64,000 bases of DNA from NCBI GenBank assembly GCA_964023205.1, contig OZ026842.1, positions 5,559,067-5,623,066 on the forward strand, in the 5' to 3' direction. The translations under genes and the position numbers were made by a program. Below the pieces are notes generated by a model. The model had not been told where the DNA came from, made no database searches, and saw only the letters and a program-made list of their open reading frames with translations. This document shows positions 9,912 through 24,900 of the stretch, piece by piece (the first letter of the stretch is position 1; every line of letters starts with the position of its first letter). This stretch comes from Lutraria lutraria (taxonomy: Eukaryota; Mollusca; Bivalvia; Venerida; Mactridae).

Positions 9912-12900
9912 CTGAAAAAAAATAAAATAAACTCAATACAGGCAAAATGCTAACACTGGATAAAACTAAATAGAATAAGAGCATCACAAGCGGTGCCAAT
10001 TTTAATGCTCATCAGTTCACAGCCTCCATGTTGCTACCTCTTATGAGCTACATTAAAGTTTTTGCACAAATGCAGGAGCAGATGACACAGTGATCACAAC
10101 AGCTTGACTTTTACTTCGAATTCAGCCGAGCTAACAATAGAAGTGAATTACAGTTAGGCAGGTAATAAAAATCAGACCAGATAGGAAAATATTCATCAAA
10201 AGTCTAGAATAATGTTAGTGCACAGTCAAGAACAAACATAAAAATATCAGGACACAGAATAGTGAACACATGGCGGCAATGGTTTCCATCAAAGGAGATC
10301 GTAACTGACATTTGTCAAATATAATACATTGAGTTGCAAATCTTCTTAAAATCTCACCAGAAGGTCAAAGGGTCAATTAAAAATTATACAATCAATTATC
10401 AGTCAGTGAGACATTTAACTACAGTACAACCTATCCAGAGCGGCCTTCTGTTGAGCAACAACTTCTCTATAACAACATCTTCAAAATTTACCTGAGCTGA
10501 TATTTACTATAAATGAACCTCTGTAGAGCAACAACCTCTAAACAACGGCCAATATTTGCAGCTCCCACAGGGTGTTGCTCTACAGAGGTGGTACTGTATA
10601 ATTCATACTAGTACACAATTACAGCAAAAAAGTACAGCATCTAACATGTCTTTATGGTTAAAAAAATAGTACATAGTAAATAATGTCTATGAAAATTTTT
10701 TATTTTTTTTCAAATTACTTATAGATTTTTATAATCAGGTATTGATATAGAAACCTATAAATACATTCACTCATCATCATTCATAATTTTTTCACATAGC
10801 ATCCACAGCCAGGGTAAAGTTTTCCAGACTTAATGATGACGACCAAAGGCATTGTAAGAACTGAGTAGAACCTGATTGACTTTACTCCTCATAAAAAAAG
10901 CCATGTGAAATTCATCTATTCCCTGAGTGGGATTTGAACTATCAGCACTTAAGTCAGGTGCTAATTATTGATGAATTGTTTTGATCCGAATGACCACAAT
11001 AGATTCTAGAACACATTTGAATTAATATACTGTCAAACCAGTGATAAAGACCGCCCATGGGAAACACATATTGTGGCCTTAAATACTGACAGCTAGCCTT
11101 TATTCAGAGGTCATTTTGTTCGAAGTAATCTATGACTGTTTTTAAAAGAATGGCCTTTATCCAGAGGCTGTCCCTTATTCAGAGGATGGTCTTTTTTCAG
11201 AGGTTGTCCTTTATTCAGAGGTAGGCCTTTATTCAGAGGTTGTCCTTTATTCAGAGGGTGGCCTTTATTCAGATGATGACCTTTATTCAGAGGTTGGCCT
11301 TTATTTATAGGATGGCCTATATCACAGGAAAAGGCCCACATTCCAGCACACTCAATTAAACTTTCACCCATGCATAATGTATATTTCTTTTTTCAATTGC
11401 CGGGGTACCAATACATACATAGCCAAAAAGCACATACACTGCTGGTCATTTTTGCCAAACAAGATCGAGGCCTTCAACCTCATTATTTCCATATTTAACT
11501 CAGTTTGTATATCAATGAAAATCTTTCAGAGTGGATTAAATTGATCATAACATTGCCATTTCTTGATATATTTCCATTAAATAACTTTTATTTTGGGAGT
11601 ATAACACACCATTACACACCCCTGTAGGTTGAACATTATCTTTCTATAGTTTTGCAGCTTACTACAGGTTTATATTTTGTGATAACATGGACCAATTAAT
11701 TCTTTTATATCATGATACATTAGACAGAAACAAGCAAAACAATTATACAAACAGTCACTGGACAGTATAAAACAATGATAACATTAAACAATCTGTAACA
11801 AACAGTAATGTATTCTTTCAATAAAGAGGGGGGGGGGGGGAAGAGATTCACTTAGTACCAAAAAAATAGCCCTTTTTTGGCCCTGTATCAGAATTACTAG
11901 ATAGTTTGACAATATACTGGTAACATATTGGATGATTCCTCATAAAAAACGCGTTTCAAATTGTTCTGACAAGGGACTGTTGCCATAGCAACAAAACAAA
12001 TTCCTTTAATAAATGTGGAAAAAACTCCAAAATTCTTTTTCATTGCCTCAATGATCTTTTTTTATGAAATGCATAATTATAATAGTGTATGTTGACTAAA
12101 GTTATAAGATATTTTTATTCTATGGTTGCTATAGAAACATTGATGTTTATATTTTTTTTCAAGAATTAATGAGAATGTGTGTATATATATGGTACATATG
12201 GTCACCAATTAAAATTGCTTGATACATTATAATTTGTTATTTGTAACTTCAGAAATTTTAGTCTTATTATCAATATTTATAGCATCAGATAAAATGTTAA
12301 GTTTCACATTTTTACATTTCATGGGTTTTGACTCAAAATAAATCTGTTAGACGAGTACAAACCTGGATTTTCATCCTATTTAAGAAAAGGGCCACAACTC
12401 CTGTTATATATAAAATATCTAAGACTTAAAAGAGATGTACAGATCTTAACATTTTCTTCTTTACTGTCAAATTACCTAAATACCACTTACAAAAAAATCA
12501 TCTTGATGATCAAGATTTAATGAAAGTATCAATGAATTTTTTTCATATAAAAATCTCAACCTAAAAGTGACAAGCTTTGTCCTCAATGAATACAATGACC
12601 TCTTAATTGACCATGAAGTGACCACTGAGTGACCACTTTTGTTATATTTTTTTCTAGAATCAGAAGCTTAGTAAGACTACCAATAATTACTGTTCGGCAA
12701 ATAACATAATATTTCACTTAAGCCTAAGAGAAATGTTGTACACAATACCAATCAACTTTGTATCAATAAAGCAACAATTTGTTGCAAATTAAGTAATTCT
12801 ACCCTTCAGTTTATTTCTGCAGAAAAAAGAAATCAATAGAAAAATATAAGTTATGGTATTTAAGATAACATGAATATAACAGAAGGTTAATTGTACTGGA

Positions 12901-15900
12901 ATAATAAAACCATTTTGTTAAACTAACAATTCAATATAAGCATTGAATTGTTTTCAGAAAAAATGCTTAAAGGGGCATACCCTACAACTGACAAACATTC
13001 TGTGAAAGTGTAAAAATGTGTTAGATGTATATATAAAACAATATATAATGGATAATTGCAAGAAGAACTTGGGTCATAAAATGGCTTGTTTAGGTACTAG
13101 CTGCAAAAAACATAGCTATGAATAATAAATCACTTCCACCCAAAAATTTCCATGACTAAATGTATGTGTCACATATACATATTATTTATGATTTTATTTT
13201 TAATTGGATGAATTTTTGGCTGAAACTTTCTATGTCGGCTTTTTTCTTTACAAGCTTCTGATTTATCATCATTTTGCCTTGATTCTAATTGCACCAAGTA
13301 GTAGGGTATGCCCCTTTAAAGATAAAATCATAAAGAAACGAAAAAGGTCACATTTCAGATCATTGAACAAATACATGAATCATTCTTCAGTTGATTTTCA
13401 GAGAATTGTGGAGCAACAGATGAGAGACAGTATAGTATACTAATTCCTGGCACCGAGGTTTGCTCAGGTGAGCCGAAAAAATTATTCTTCAGACAATAAG
13501 TAAGAGATATCATGAAAAAAAATCCATATTTTCTAGGATAAAGACAATCGTCTGAGGATTTCATTCAAGAACAAAATTAGTTTTCCACATTTCCTATAGT
13601 TATCATTATAAAATACAGTAAAAAGGTATTACCTGTAAGAATGTATATGAACATTTAAATACTGGTATATGGCAACAACCTGTTCCATAATGTACTGAAA
13701 TTTTGTCAAAATAATTTCCTTTCAAAATATTTTGTTTCGCTGTCACTGGCGGTCATGAAATAATGATTTTCAATCATAGAATTCAGGCCAATATCTAAAG
13801 AAGTATTAGCTTCACAGCCAAGTTCTATCCACAAATTATAGATACAGTCAAACCTGTGTTAGCAGTCATCCCCGAAATAAAGGCCATCTGTCAATATAGG
13901 CCACACTTTCTCAAGGATGGCCTTTGTTCACAGGTGAGACTGTACTTAAAGATCTGTGAAATTCAATACACTTTTAAACAAATATTTCAGATGTAACAAT
14001 ATTCAAGATTTTAACATAAAGTTCTAATTGGAAGAGTAAAATATCAGTTCAGTGTCAATTAATGTGGTTGTCAAGGTTAAGGGCCATCCTTAAAAATGTG
14101 TGTTTGTGGTAACCCCACCCATGGAATTTTCAGTGGTAGATAGGAAATATTTTTTTACAATTTGTTTTTTACATTTTTACATCAACTCCAAAATACCTGT
14201 CAAAAGAAATTTTTACCAAGAGACCAAAAAAAGGTTAGAACTAGTTTTTAGTGAGTAGGTAGAGTAGTGTAACCCCAAACAAATTATTCTTTCAGGATGG
14301 CCTAGTCATCTTAATGATTTACAATGACAGAAATTTCTAACAGATATCATAACTTTACAGAAATGAGACATATATATAATAATATAGAATACAAAATCTA
14401 TTGATTTCTCATTTAATTGATAAATAAGGACATTATTTGCTCATATATTACTGTCCTGAAGGAAGACATCCCAATATAACACATAAAACGCAGACATTTC
14501 TGAACATTAAAATGATAAATTTTTGAACTTATATTTACAGACATATTGCTATATCTAACATAATGACTTTCTACAGTTAGATTAACTCAATTACTATGGA
14601 ATCATTAATTTTCGTTGGGGATTTAATTTCGTAGATTTCATGGATCGGCTTATCCACAAAATCAAATCCCCACGAATTTAAATGCAGAGATAAAGCTTTT
14701 TTTTCAAAATTCAAAATCCACGAATTTATGTCCCCACGAAATAGCCACTTCAGTAAAAACCATGAAAATTCAGCTCAACGAAAATAAATGAAAATACAGT
14801 ATATAATAATAATATCAGATTTAGATCTACGGTCAAACCTGTGTAAGCTGCCAGCTCCAAATAAAAAGGCCACTTTGTGAATCAAGGCAATTCTTTCAAA
14901 AACCTTTATTCATTAGTAGGACAAAATTGACCTCCAAATAAAGACCACCTTTTAATAAATGCCACATTTTTTCATTCTCAAGAGTGGCCTTTGTTCACAG
15001 GTTTGACTGCATATCTTATCAACTAATTCATCATCCAGGCATATATCATGCTTTTATGGTTTGAAAACTCATCTATAACATAAACATTGGATGTCTTATT
15101 GATGATTTAAATTCCACAATTGTAGTTTTGGGACAGTTAAGCTCGCTCGCCCATACAGGATTTCCCGCTGAAGTAACTCAATAATTTCGGACAACAATGA
15201 AGCCAAAGAAGACATTATAAAACCACAAGTCCTGCAGGTTCAACTCCGTTCCTCCCTTACATAATTCTGATGCACATTATTAATACATACTGTATTTCTT
15301 GTAATTACTGACCCATATATTTTGAGGCTGTTAGAATAGGAACTCTGATAACAAGAAATACTGTATCCTATACACAAGTCATAAGTCATAATCAAATAAC
15401 TGCAAGTACTTTGGGAATGGGATTTTTTCAATACGAAGCAAAAAAAAAAATGTACCCATATCGTTTGCACCCATGCAAATATTTAATTAATATATACAAG
15501 CACTATCCGACAGACATAATATGTGTTTGACATACCCTTTACTAGTCTCCTAGCATTTTAAAAAAAATGAAAAAAAATCATTGGAAAGGTTAACAAACAG
15601 CACATTGAAATTAAGACAACCAATGAAATTGCATTAAAATTACTCTTTCCATCATGGCATGTGGTTACAATAAAATGATTTGAAATAATATATTAAATAG
15701 ATCCAACACACCTTTAATTGAAGAAATACACCAGAGCCCGTGTTCAATATACATCTTAAGATATTTTTTAACTTAAGTCGAAATTTTTACTTAAGTGTAA
15801 TTTTTTTTCATGGTGAAAGTTTGTAAACCAGTCATCAAAAGTGTGAAAATGAATTATCATTTCCATAATTGGCATCTTTAAAACAAAGATAAAATCATAT

Positions 15901-18900
15901 TATTGTGATTTCCTCCTTTATATTAGTACAAAAGAGTTACGGAAAAAGTTGAATTTAAGGAAAAATATAACTTAAGTTAAAAAATTACTTAAGACGTTTA
16001 TTGAATACCGGCCCAGGTACATCTGTATATTCTCACTATTTAGTTGAGACCTATTTTCTTGTGCGACTTTCCTTTAACCAAGCTGTTATGAAGTCCAAGG
16101 GAGGTTCATAGCTGGATGATTATATAGGAAATGATAAAATCAAGTTCCAAATATATGTTTTAGTTTAGATTTTTTCTTGTCATAAAATTATCAGATTTAT
16201 AGGTTTAGAACTATTTCCGAATTTTATCAACATGACTAATCTGATTAACTGATTCAATGAGAACATCTCCAACTGTTTCAGGTTTGCTTCACCTGTGGTT
16301 AAACAAGTGATTTTAAACCAATTAAATATCAGCTAAAAGATGTTAGCTATTTATATCAGTTTATATGAAGTTCAGGCATGCTAGTAAAGAATTTAAACAT
16401 ATACAAAATATATTTCTGTAGAATTACATAAATATATACACTGAAATATTTCTCTATGAGTTTAATCATAACAGAAACTTTTTCAGGATTGAACAAGGAC
16501 TACAACTCTGAATTGTTTTAGTTTCAGCTCAGGACAAAAATGTATCCGAATAAAGCCACCCTGTTAATTAAGGCCGTTCTTTTGAAAACCATCATTGATT
16601 ATTTAGAACAACAAGACCTCCAATTTAGAGCCACCTGTCAATAAAGGTCACATGTTGTATTTCTCAAGGGTGGCCTTTGTTCACAGGTTTGATTATATAT
16701 ACAAACTAATTAAAGATATGAATGCATATTTTAACACCATAAACATTTAACATACTAAGTAGAGAATACTTTTATTCAGTCATATTAGTCGATGATCTGA
16801 ACACTTGATAATTATTAAAGAGCCATAACTCATACACTGTATATTGTTCAACAATAAAATGTATTAATTAAAATGATAATATGTATTTAATAACGTGCTT
16901 AAAACAAATGTTTAACAGATAGCTATGTAGTATGTACATTGTATATATAGACAACCTTTATTTAAAGTAGATAGCACAATCTGATAAAATCAACACCAAA
17001 GGGCCACAACTCTTAACAAACGTTTATTTAAGTATTGACCTATATCCATCAGCATCTACATGTAACAACAAGTTAAGAGATATATTTATAACAGAAACCT
17101 GTCTTACATAAATACCTAAAACATACCACAACAACAGCATACACATACACACAGCAACAACATAAAATATGTTGTTTATAACCACATTTACAACAAAATA
17201 TATTTGTATGTATCAACACAACATAGCATCCTACATGTTTTGGCACACTTACTTAAAAACAAAGTGCCAGCATGAACTTGAACAATTGTTTTTCACAATT
17301 TAATTTAAATCACACACTGAAGCAATTATATTTTACCAATAAAGAGAAGCTATATTGGTATTCTAAATGCTAAATAAACACTAAAACAAAACAATAAAGA
17401 AGTATTTCAGTTATAATAGATACATTTTTATCGTACCTTGAACAAATTCCATTATTTCCAATAGTTAACAAGTTTGTATATTACATATAACAACAGTAGT
17501 GTTCCTATCTAACTATCCTATGTTGTTTTATCATTACAAGTTTATTCTCTCCCCCCCCCCCTTCTCTCTCTCTCCTCGAGTTATTACAAGTATAGTTCCT
17601 GGCAAAAATACTTTAGCAACCTGTATCTGTACAATTCAGACAACAAGAATGTATCATTCATACAAATATATATACAGACAAAAAACAATATAACATACAG
17701 TCATATCAAATTAAGGAAAACTATTAAATGCATCCAAATTTACTACAATAAAAACAAGAATTTTCAACAAATATGACATTTATTGTTGACACAATCTGTG
17801 TCGTAATGTGAGGTTTATATCTGGTATCTAATCGTGATGTTATATTTAGCTGTGATCGAGTTACATGTATTTTCAGACTTGAGGTTTGTTCTATCTAAAA
17901 TCAACGGAAAACAATACTGCACTAATAGGTTCTTAATTAATATAATTGGACGCAATTAAAAGCTGCACAGGAAATTAGGAAAATTGGCCAGTCAGATTTT
18001 CTCCTTAAAGTAATTATAGTCTGTCGTCCAAATTCTTCACAGGTGATTTCGTAAAATGTTTGGTTTATGTAAGTAAAAAACCAAAACCTCTTAATAGAGC
18101 TACACTTATTTATGTAGAAGAATCTACCAGTAATCAGATAATCTAAATCTATTTCCAATATTATTTGTAAATGAAATGCAGAAGATGAGATTATACAAGC
18201 CTAAAATATGAATCTACGTGTACAGGTATTTATTCCACTTTCATCAGTTTCCTAATATTTATCAAAATCTTTCTGTCAAGAGTTATTACATAGACTATGA
18301 CACACAAAATTTTGATCCATCTAGTTGCCTACAATGTATTACTTTGCTTTGGTCTGAAGTCTGGCAGAACATATCTAGCAGGGAAAAAACTGCAAGAACT
18401 TCATAAAAATTGTATACTAAAGCATGCCGGAAAATACCCCAGAATGCATCCCCAGCAAGCTACAGTGAAAAACATTTGGGAGGGGCCAGGGGTGCCCTCT
18501 GTACCTCCTAGAATGGTGCCTACACATTATTTTAAGGCAGGCTAACTACGCCCCAGGAGGAAACCACATACTTGTGTTACACAGGATACAAAACTTCATA
18601 ACATTATCTGCTGATTTCTTGTCACGTCAAAACTATGACGTGCAGCCAAAATAAAACACCACAGCTTCACTTCATGTCTCTACAGTGTGACCAGACATTT
18701 AATGCACTAGTATTGTAACTAGATAATGTGATACGATAGACTTGCGTCAGTATGGCGCTGGGTTGTAGGTAGATGGAATTTATGTAATGAATAATAGATG
18801 TATTCACACAACTTCCATACCAGTAGAAAGACAACATTGTCCACAGAATGAAGTCAAACAGACTCCGGGAGTTAACACTAAATCATTTTATAGCATTAAA

Positions 18901-21900
18901 GCACAACATAATATGATTGTATGTTTTCAGCTTATCTTATGAATATCTTACTCATGAAAATGTTTGTATTTAGTTGGTCATCTTTTTATTGAAAAATAAA
19001 ATTTCCTGAGAATAAAAAAAGTCTGATAGGAGCCTTTTTGTGAGTAGGTAGCATTATTGCAAACAAAATATTTTTTAAGCAAGGCCTAGGCAGAACTGAC
19101 AGTTCAATTTTGCTTATTTGTTTGAGTTTTACACCCCCTTTCAACAGTCAGAGTCATATGAGGCAGACAGTTCATCTAATCACCATTCCTGAGAAGATCC
19201 TGAGTTCCAGACTCCCATCCTCCATACGCAACTGTCTACTTTCTCACACAAAGAGACACAGTTGGTAACTTCGTTCAAGCCCATGACCTTTTATCAGTGA
19301 GATGTTACAGTGATTTGAAGTCAGCGACCTTAACCACTTGATCATGGAGACAATTCTGACACAGATCAATAATGCTGGTCAATTACTTATAAGTGTAATA
19401 TTAAACAGTTATACCAATGGTTAAGGTGATAATTATTAGCAACAATTTCTGGGAACTGAACAATAGTTAAACTTTCTACAGCCGTCACTCACTCCGCGCT
19501 CATGAATTTTAATGCAGACCAAAGTACTACGTTTTCTACATCAACCATGCAATAGTTAAATTTAAGTTCCCATTCCATGTTGCAGTGCACGTTTATTAAA
19601 TTCAGTTTCCAATAATACTTTCAGTACTTTGATTTTAACAGTGGAGGAAGATCCCAAGTGTAAAGCACTGTATAGAACCATGGACCTTCAGTGAGCTAGC
19701 ACTGTATAGAACCATGGACCTTCAGTGAGCTATCTGGACAGCTTCCTCAACTGGTCTCGATGGGATTTTAACTCACATTGGTGAAGTTTAGAGCCGTTGA
19801 TTACAAGTCACAGACTGTAACCACTAAAACCATTGAGACATGTACATAATATAGTTGAAATACTGGAAACCAGTCCAAACTGAAGTTGTCATCATAATGA
19901 GATGGTCTTAATATAAAGGTGGTCCATTGGTGAAGTTTTATAATAATTTGTATGAATTACATGATATTTGATTACTTACATAATTACTTTAGGTAAGGTA
20001 ACATCTTTTGACATAGGATTATACCTATATGATGACTTTAGATAAGTAATGTATTATTTATATGATTACTTTAGAAAAGTAATGTATTACTTACTTGATT
20101 ACTTTAGATGAGTAATGTATTACTTACATGATTACTTTAGGTAAGTAATGTATTACTTACGTGATTACTTTAGATAAGTAATGTATTACTTACATGATTA
20201 CTTTAGATAAGTAATGTATTACTTACATGATTACTTTAGATAAGTAATGTATTACTTACGTGATTACTTTAGATAAGTAATGTATTACTTACATGATTAC
20301 TTTAGATAAGTAATGTATTACTTACGTGATTACTTTAGATAAGTAATGTATTACTTACATGATTACTTTAGATAAGTAATGTATTACTTACGTGATTACT
20401 TTAGATAAGTAATGTATTACTTACGTGATTACTTTAGATAAGTAATGTATTACTTACATGATTACTTTAGATAAGTAATGTATTACTTACGTGATTACTT
20501 TAGATAAGTAATGTATTACTTACGTGATTACTTTAGATAAGTAATGTATTACTTACATGATTACTTTAGATAAGTAATGTATTACTTACGTGATTACTTT
20601 AGATAAGTAATGTATTACTTACATGATTACTTTAGGTAAGTAATGTATTACTTACATGATTACTTTAGATAAGTAATGTATTACTTACATGATTACTTTA
20701 GATAAGTAATGTATTACTTACATGATTACTTTAGATAAGTAATGTATTACTTACATGATTACTTTAGATAGGTTATGTATTACTTATATGATTACTTTAG
20801 AAAAGTAATGTATTTAACTTACATGATTACTTTAGATAAGTAATGTATTACTTACGTGATTACTTTAGATAGGTTATGTATTACTTACGTGATTACTTTA
20901 GATAAGTAATGTATTACTTACATGATTACTTTAGGTAAGTTATGTATTACTTACGTGATTACTTTAGATAAGTAATGTATTACTTACGTGATTACTTAAG
21001 ATAAGTATAGTATTACTTACGTGATTACTTTAGATAGGTATCGTCTCTGTGCATTCCTCCGAGTGGTTCTACCATCATCCAGTAATACTTCTAACTGATG
21101 ACTAAAATTATAAAAGATAAAAATGGATTCAATAGAATTAATGTAAAATTAATTCATTGATTAACATCAGGGAATTATTCAATAACTTTCATAGTGTATT
21201 AATTTAACTTCAAAGTGGTATTTTTTGTAATTCATAAAGGGAACATAATATTAGCTTTAAAAACTGCATACTCCTCAGTTGATTCCTCATCACAGAATGA
21301 CCTTGACCTTCAAGAAAAAAATACTGGCGCATGAACATCATTAATTAATATATTAAATACACTGAATGTACACTACTGATTAATTAATCAACTTATTGAA
21401 CATGTGTGGAACATTTAGCCGACTTTGATGCTTCTGTAAGTTAGACAGAATGTCTACAACCAGAGCTGTACAGTTAAATATACAAAATATAGCATCCTCT
21501 CCTTTTGAAAAGAATTTGTGTTATTATTAATTTTTCTTGAACTATTCATGCATATTTCATGCATAGTTCATGATGTATGCATTATACCCTATCTGACTCT
21601 GGGACCACTGACTTCCCCTTCAAATGGAATTCATGAAAACACAATTTTTTCCTGAACTTTTCTTCCATTGTTCATGAATAGTTCATGAAGTATAAATAAG
21701 TATTTGACAAGGACTAGAATGAAGCATAGTTTATCTATAGTCAGCTTATGAACTTTGATTGAGACATTTATTCCCTGTATATTAAGACTGACTCTATGGA
21801 ACCTAATCTAGAGCAAGATTTATTTCCATCAATAAAAAATTGGTTTCAACCTTGCCAGACAGTGTAACAGGAGAATGAAAACAATAAACATGATGCAAGA

Positions 21901-24900
21901 CTCAAACCTGCTGCCTCCTGCCTGCAAGTCAGATGCTCTACCAATTAACAGAGCTAATTGGTCTGGTTAATATCACAGCCAATTTATTTATACAAATACT
22001 ATATACTAATTACCATTACAATAGCAATATAAGCTTAAAAAACACTAAGATTTTAGCAATCCTTAAATACCTGACTATTTTCTTTACTGAAGAATACAGA
22101 TCATTCATGTAAAGTTTAATTCTAATAGCCAATCAAAATCATAGTATCCTATATGGAAATGCAAATCCTTTTAACCAAGTTCCCTTGGGGCTGCTTGTTG
22201 GTTCTTTCTGCTCTTTGGCTACTTTTGTTTATTTCATGTATTTAGTGTTCTTTGGGTCAAATAAAACATCATCATATAATTCCTTACAAAGAATTGGAGA
22301 CAAAAAAATTATTTATTTGTATATTTGTTGTTTATTAATATTAACTAACCATTCAACAGCTATACAGTCTTTTCATATGGCCATCCCACAGAGAAAGGAG
22401 ATAAGATACAGGAGAACCAGGCATTTGTATTGTTACTCTTTTCAAATAGTTTTTTCTGGTTCTTTATTGTACCCGGTGTAAAGCATCAATACACACCTTG
22501 CCCTATTTCCTATGATTTTCTAGACACAGTACTTGGCTTGGTTACAAGTTTGGATGGGGACACTCAAAATACGTCCCTCAGAAATTTAAAAGACAGAGCC
22601 GAGAGTTGAACCCTGACCATGATTTAACGCAAAAAGTATGGTATGGCAGCAATGGTCCATCAACATCATTTTGAAAACTGGGATAGAAAAAATATTGAAC
22701 TGTTCCGAAGTAATGTCTAATTGACTAAATTATGAATGATATATAGTTATATGTATTACATGAGAAATCAATCTGGGGGTGCCTTTAACGCTATTTCTTT
22801 AAGATCTCACATACATATAGCATCAGTGCTAATTAATTCTGATTTGAATAAGACAGTATAATGACACATTATATACATCAAACTTTATATCTTTATAAGT
22901 GTGTTAAACATCACATAGAAAATTTTATATACAGTACAACCTCTGTAGAGCAACACTCTGCGGGAGCTGCAAATATTGGTTGTTGTTTAGAGGTTGTTGC
23001 TCTACAGAGGGCCGCTCTGGAGAGGTTTTACTGTGTATTAAAGAAACATGTCCCAACACACCTGAAGTCAAACAATTGATGTATAAAATTATTTCTGATG
23101 ACTCAGCTTTTCTCTCAATGTGACATACTACGAAAGATTTATAAAATTCAAAACCTCAATAGCAACAAAATAACGGCAATCATAGCCACTTTAGTAGGAT
23201 AATTTTCTATGATGTTAAGAGAATTTTTTTATATATGGCAAGATAATTTTTTACGATGTTTCAAAACAAAACTATTAAATATTTTATGGGTAAAGTGAGT
23301 AATCAAACATGAATGTACAATGTATTAGTATTCAGAGATTTTCTTTACATTTATGAGGTAGGCACCCTAGTCCTTAATATGGGGATGAAATAGTGAGTTG
23401 AAGCCTCTTTTGGGACAAAAATGCTTGCCCAGGAACCGCTTTGGGGTGTACGTGATATTTCAAGGGAGTAAATAGGAAATTAGGGGAAAATCACAAGATT
23501 TCAAAAAAAAATTCAGAGGGGAAAGTGGCCTTAATAGAATGTTTTAACTATAATGTAATAAACAAAAGCTCTGGTACTTCATTTAAAAAGATATACTATC
23601 TTGTGACAAGCACAGGAAGATGAAACTAGAAATCTCTCAGTATTGAATAGAACAGAATTACTAACTTTGTCACCAGAATTTCTCCTCTAAGAACGAATCT
23701 AGAATTAATTAACACTGACAGTGATTAATATACCACGCAATATACAGCTTCATCAGAGGAAATAATTCTAATTCTTAGGTAGAGATTCGTAACAAGATTT
23801 CCCTGATGTCGATATTTATAGTCTGAATTAATTAATACAGTCAAACCTGCGGAAAAAGTCCATCATGTGAAACACTGCTTTCCTATAACGCATAATAGAC
23901 AAAATAAACCTGAGATATACTCTGCACTCAGGCCAAATTACTTCCATACCGTCAATGGCTTAGCAATGCTGTGAAGTCTGACTTTATTAGCATTTTTAAC
24001 TCTATTAGTTAGTGACATCCAAATATAGTTTAGCTTTCTATAGCCGTAGCTCACTCGGCGTACATGAATTATGATGTGAACCAATTTAGCACTACAGTTT
24101 TCTACATTCCCTATGCAATTGTTAAACTAGTTCCAGTTTCATGTTGCAGTACAAGTTTACGTAAGTTCAGTTTCCATGAGTACTTTCAGTACTTTGATTA
24201 ATTTCTTCATAAAAAAGATGAAATTCAGTAACAAGCCTCATTAACATAGACAAATATCTGACTCAGAATCCCCAAAATATGATAGGAGAAAACTAAAAAA
24301 AAACTAAAAAAATACATTACCTTAGTAATATGATAATATCATTCACTTATTTTGTATCACAAAAAATCCAGAATTATTTCACAATTTAAATCATCCAATC
24401 TTGTCACAATAATTAACAACATATACAAGTCAACATCGGTAAAACAATTAAAGCTATATGTATCAGTTTTCTTAGTATTCAAGGTTAATTCAAAATTTCA
24501 ATTTAATTAGTTTGAGGGCGGCTGGAAACCAGACATTAGAAAACTATTATACAACTATAAAGGTAACTTGATATACTTGTATAAGTAAAATAAAACTGCA
24601 TCAATAAATCCTTCCAGTGTAGAAGTAAAGTTAGTTTTATGTGAATAAGTCATTTAAGGCCACACATAAAATAATGTCTGTCCACAATTTCCTGGCCCAT
24701 CCTGTGTACAATGAAATGGTTGAATTTAGTATATTTCATTGAAAACAGCCTGCAGTAAATATTATATTTTAATTTTCTTATCAATAACTAAAATATCTTT
24801 ATCATAACAGTTTTAATGAATTGATCAATTCAAAACAAAAAATACAAAGGGGACATTTCAGCAAATGGGATTTATCAACATGCAGCCTTAAACTTAAAAT

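Larger units (their letters stand above)
9912..21020 (-). other. Intron 5 of the IQ-motif gene
   Basis: An intron of about 11 kb. It holds at least ten interspersed elements, entered separately, and at its 5' end a 33-bp minisatellite. No further exon was found that keeps the phase and leaves the split IQ motif intact, so exons 5 and 6 are probably adjacent in the mRNA. Confidence 0.55.

Noticed and set aside
9684..9953. Plus-strand 89-codon frame opposite exon 6
   Set aside because: It is antisense to a well-supported exon and contains that exon's acceptor; a shadow frame.
11111..11371. Minus-strand frame with repeated NKGQPLNKGHPL, resembling a repeat protein
   Set aside because: It is the translation of an 18-bp array inside a MITE-like element that recurs elsewhere as non-coding sequence.
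20030..21036. Regular 33-bp direct repeats, as in a CRISPR array
   Set aside because: Units are directly abutting with no spacers, and the setting is a eukaryotic intron.
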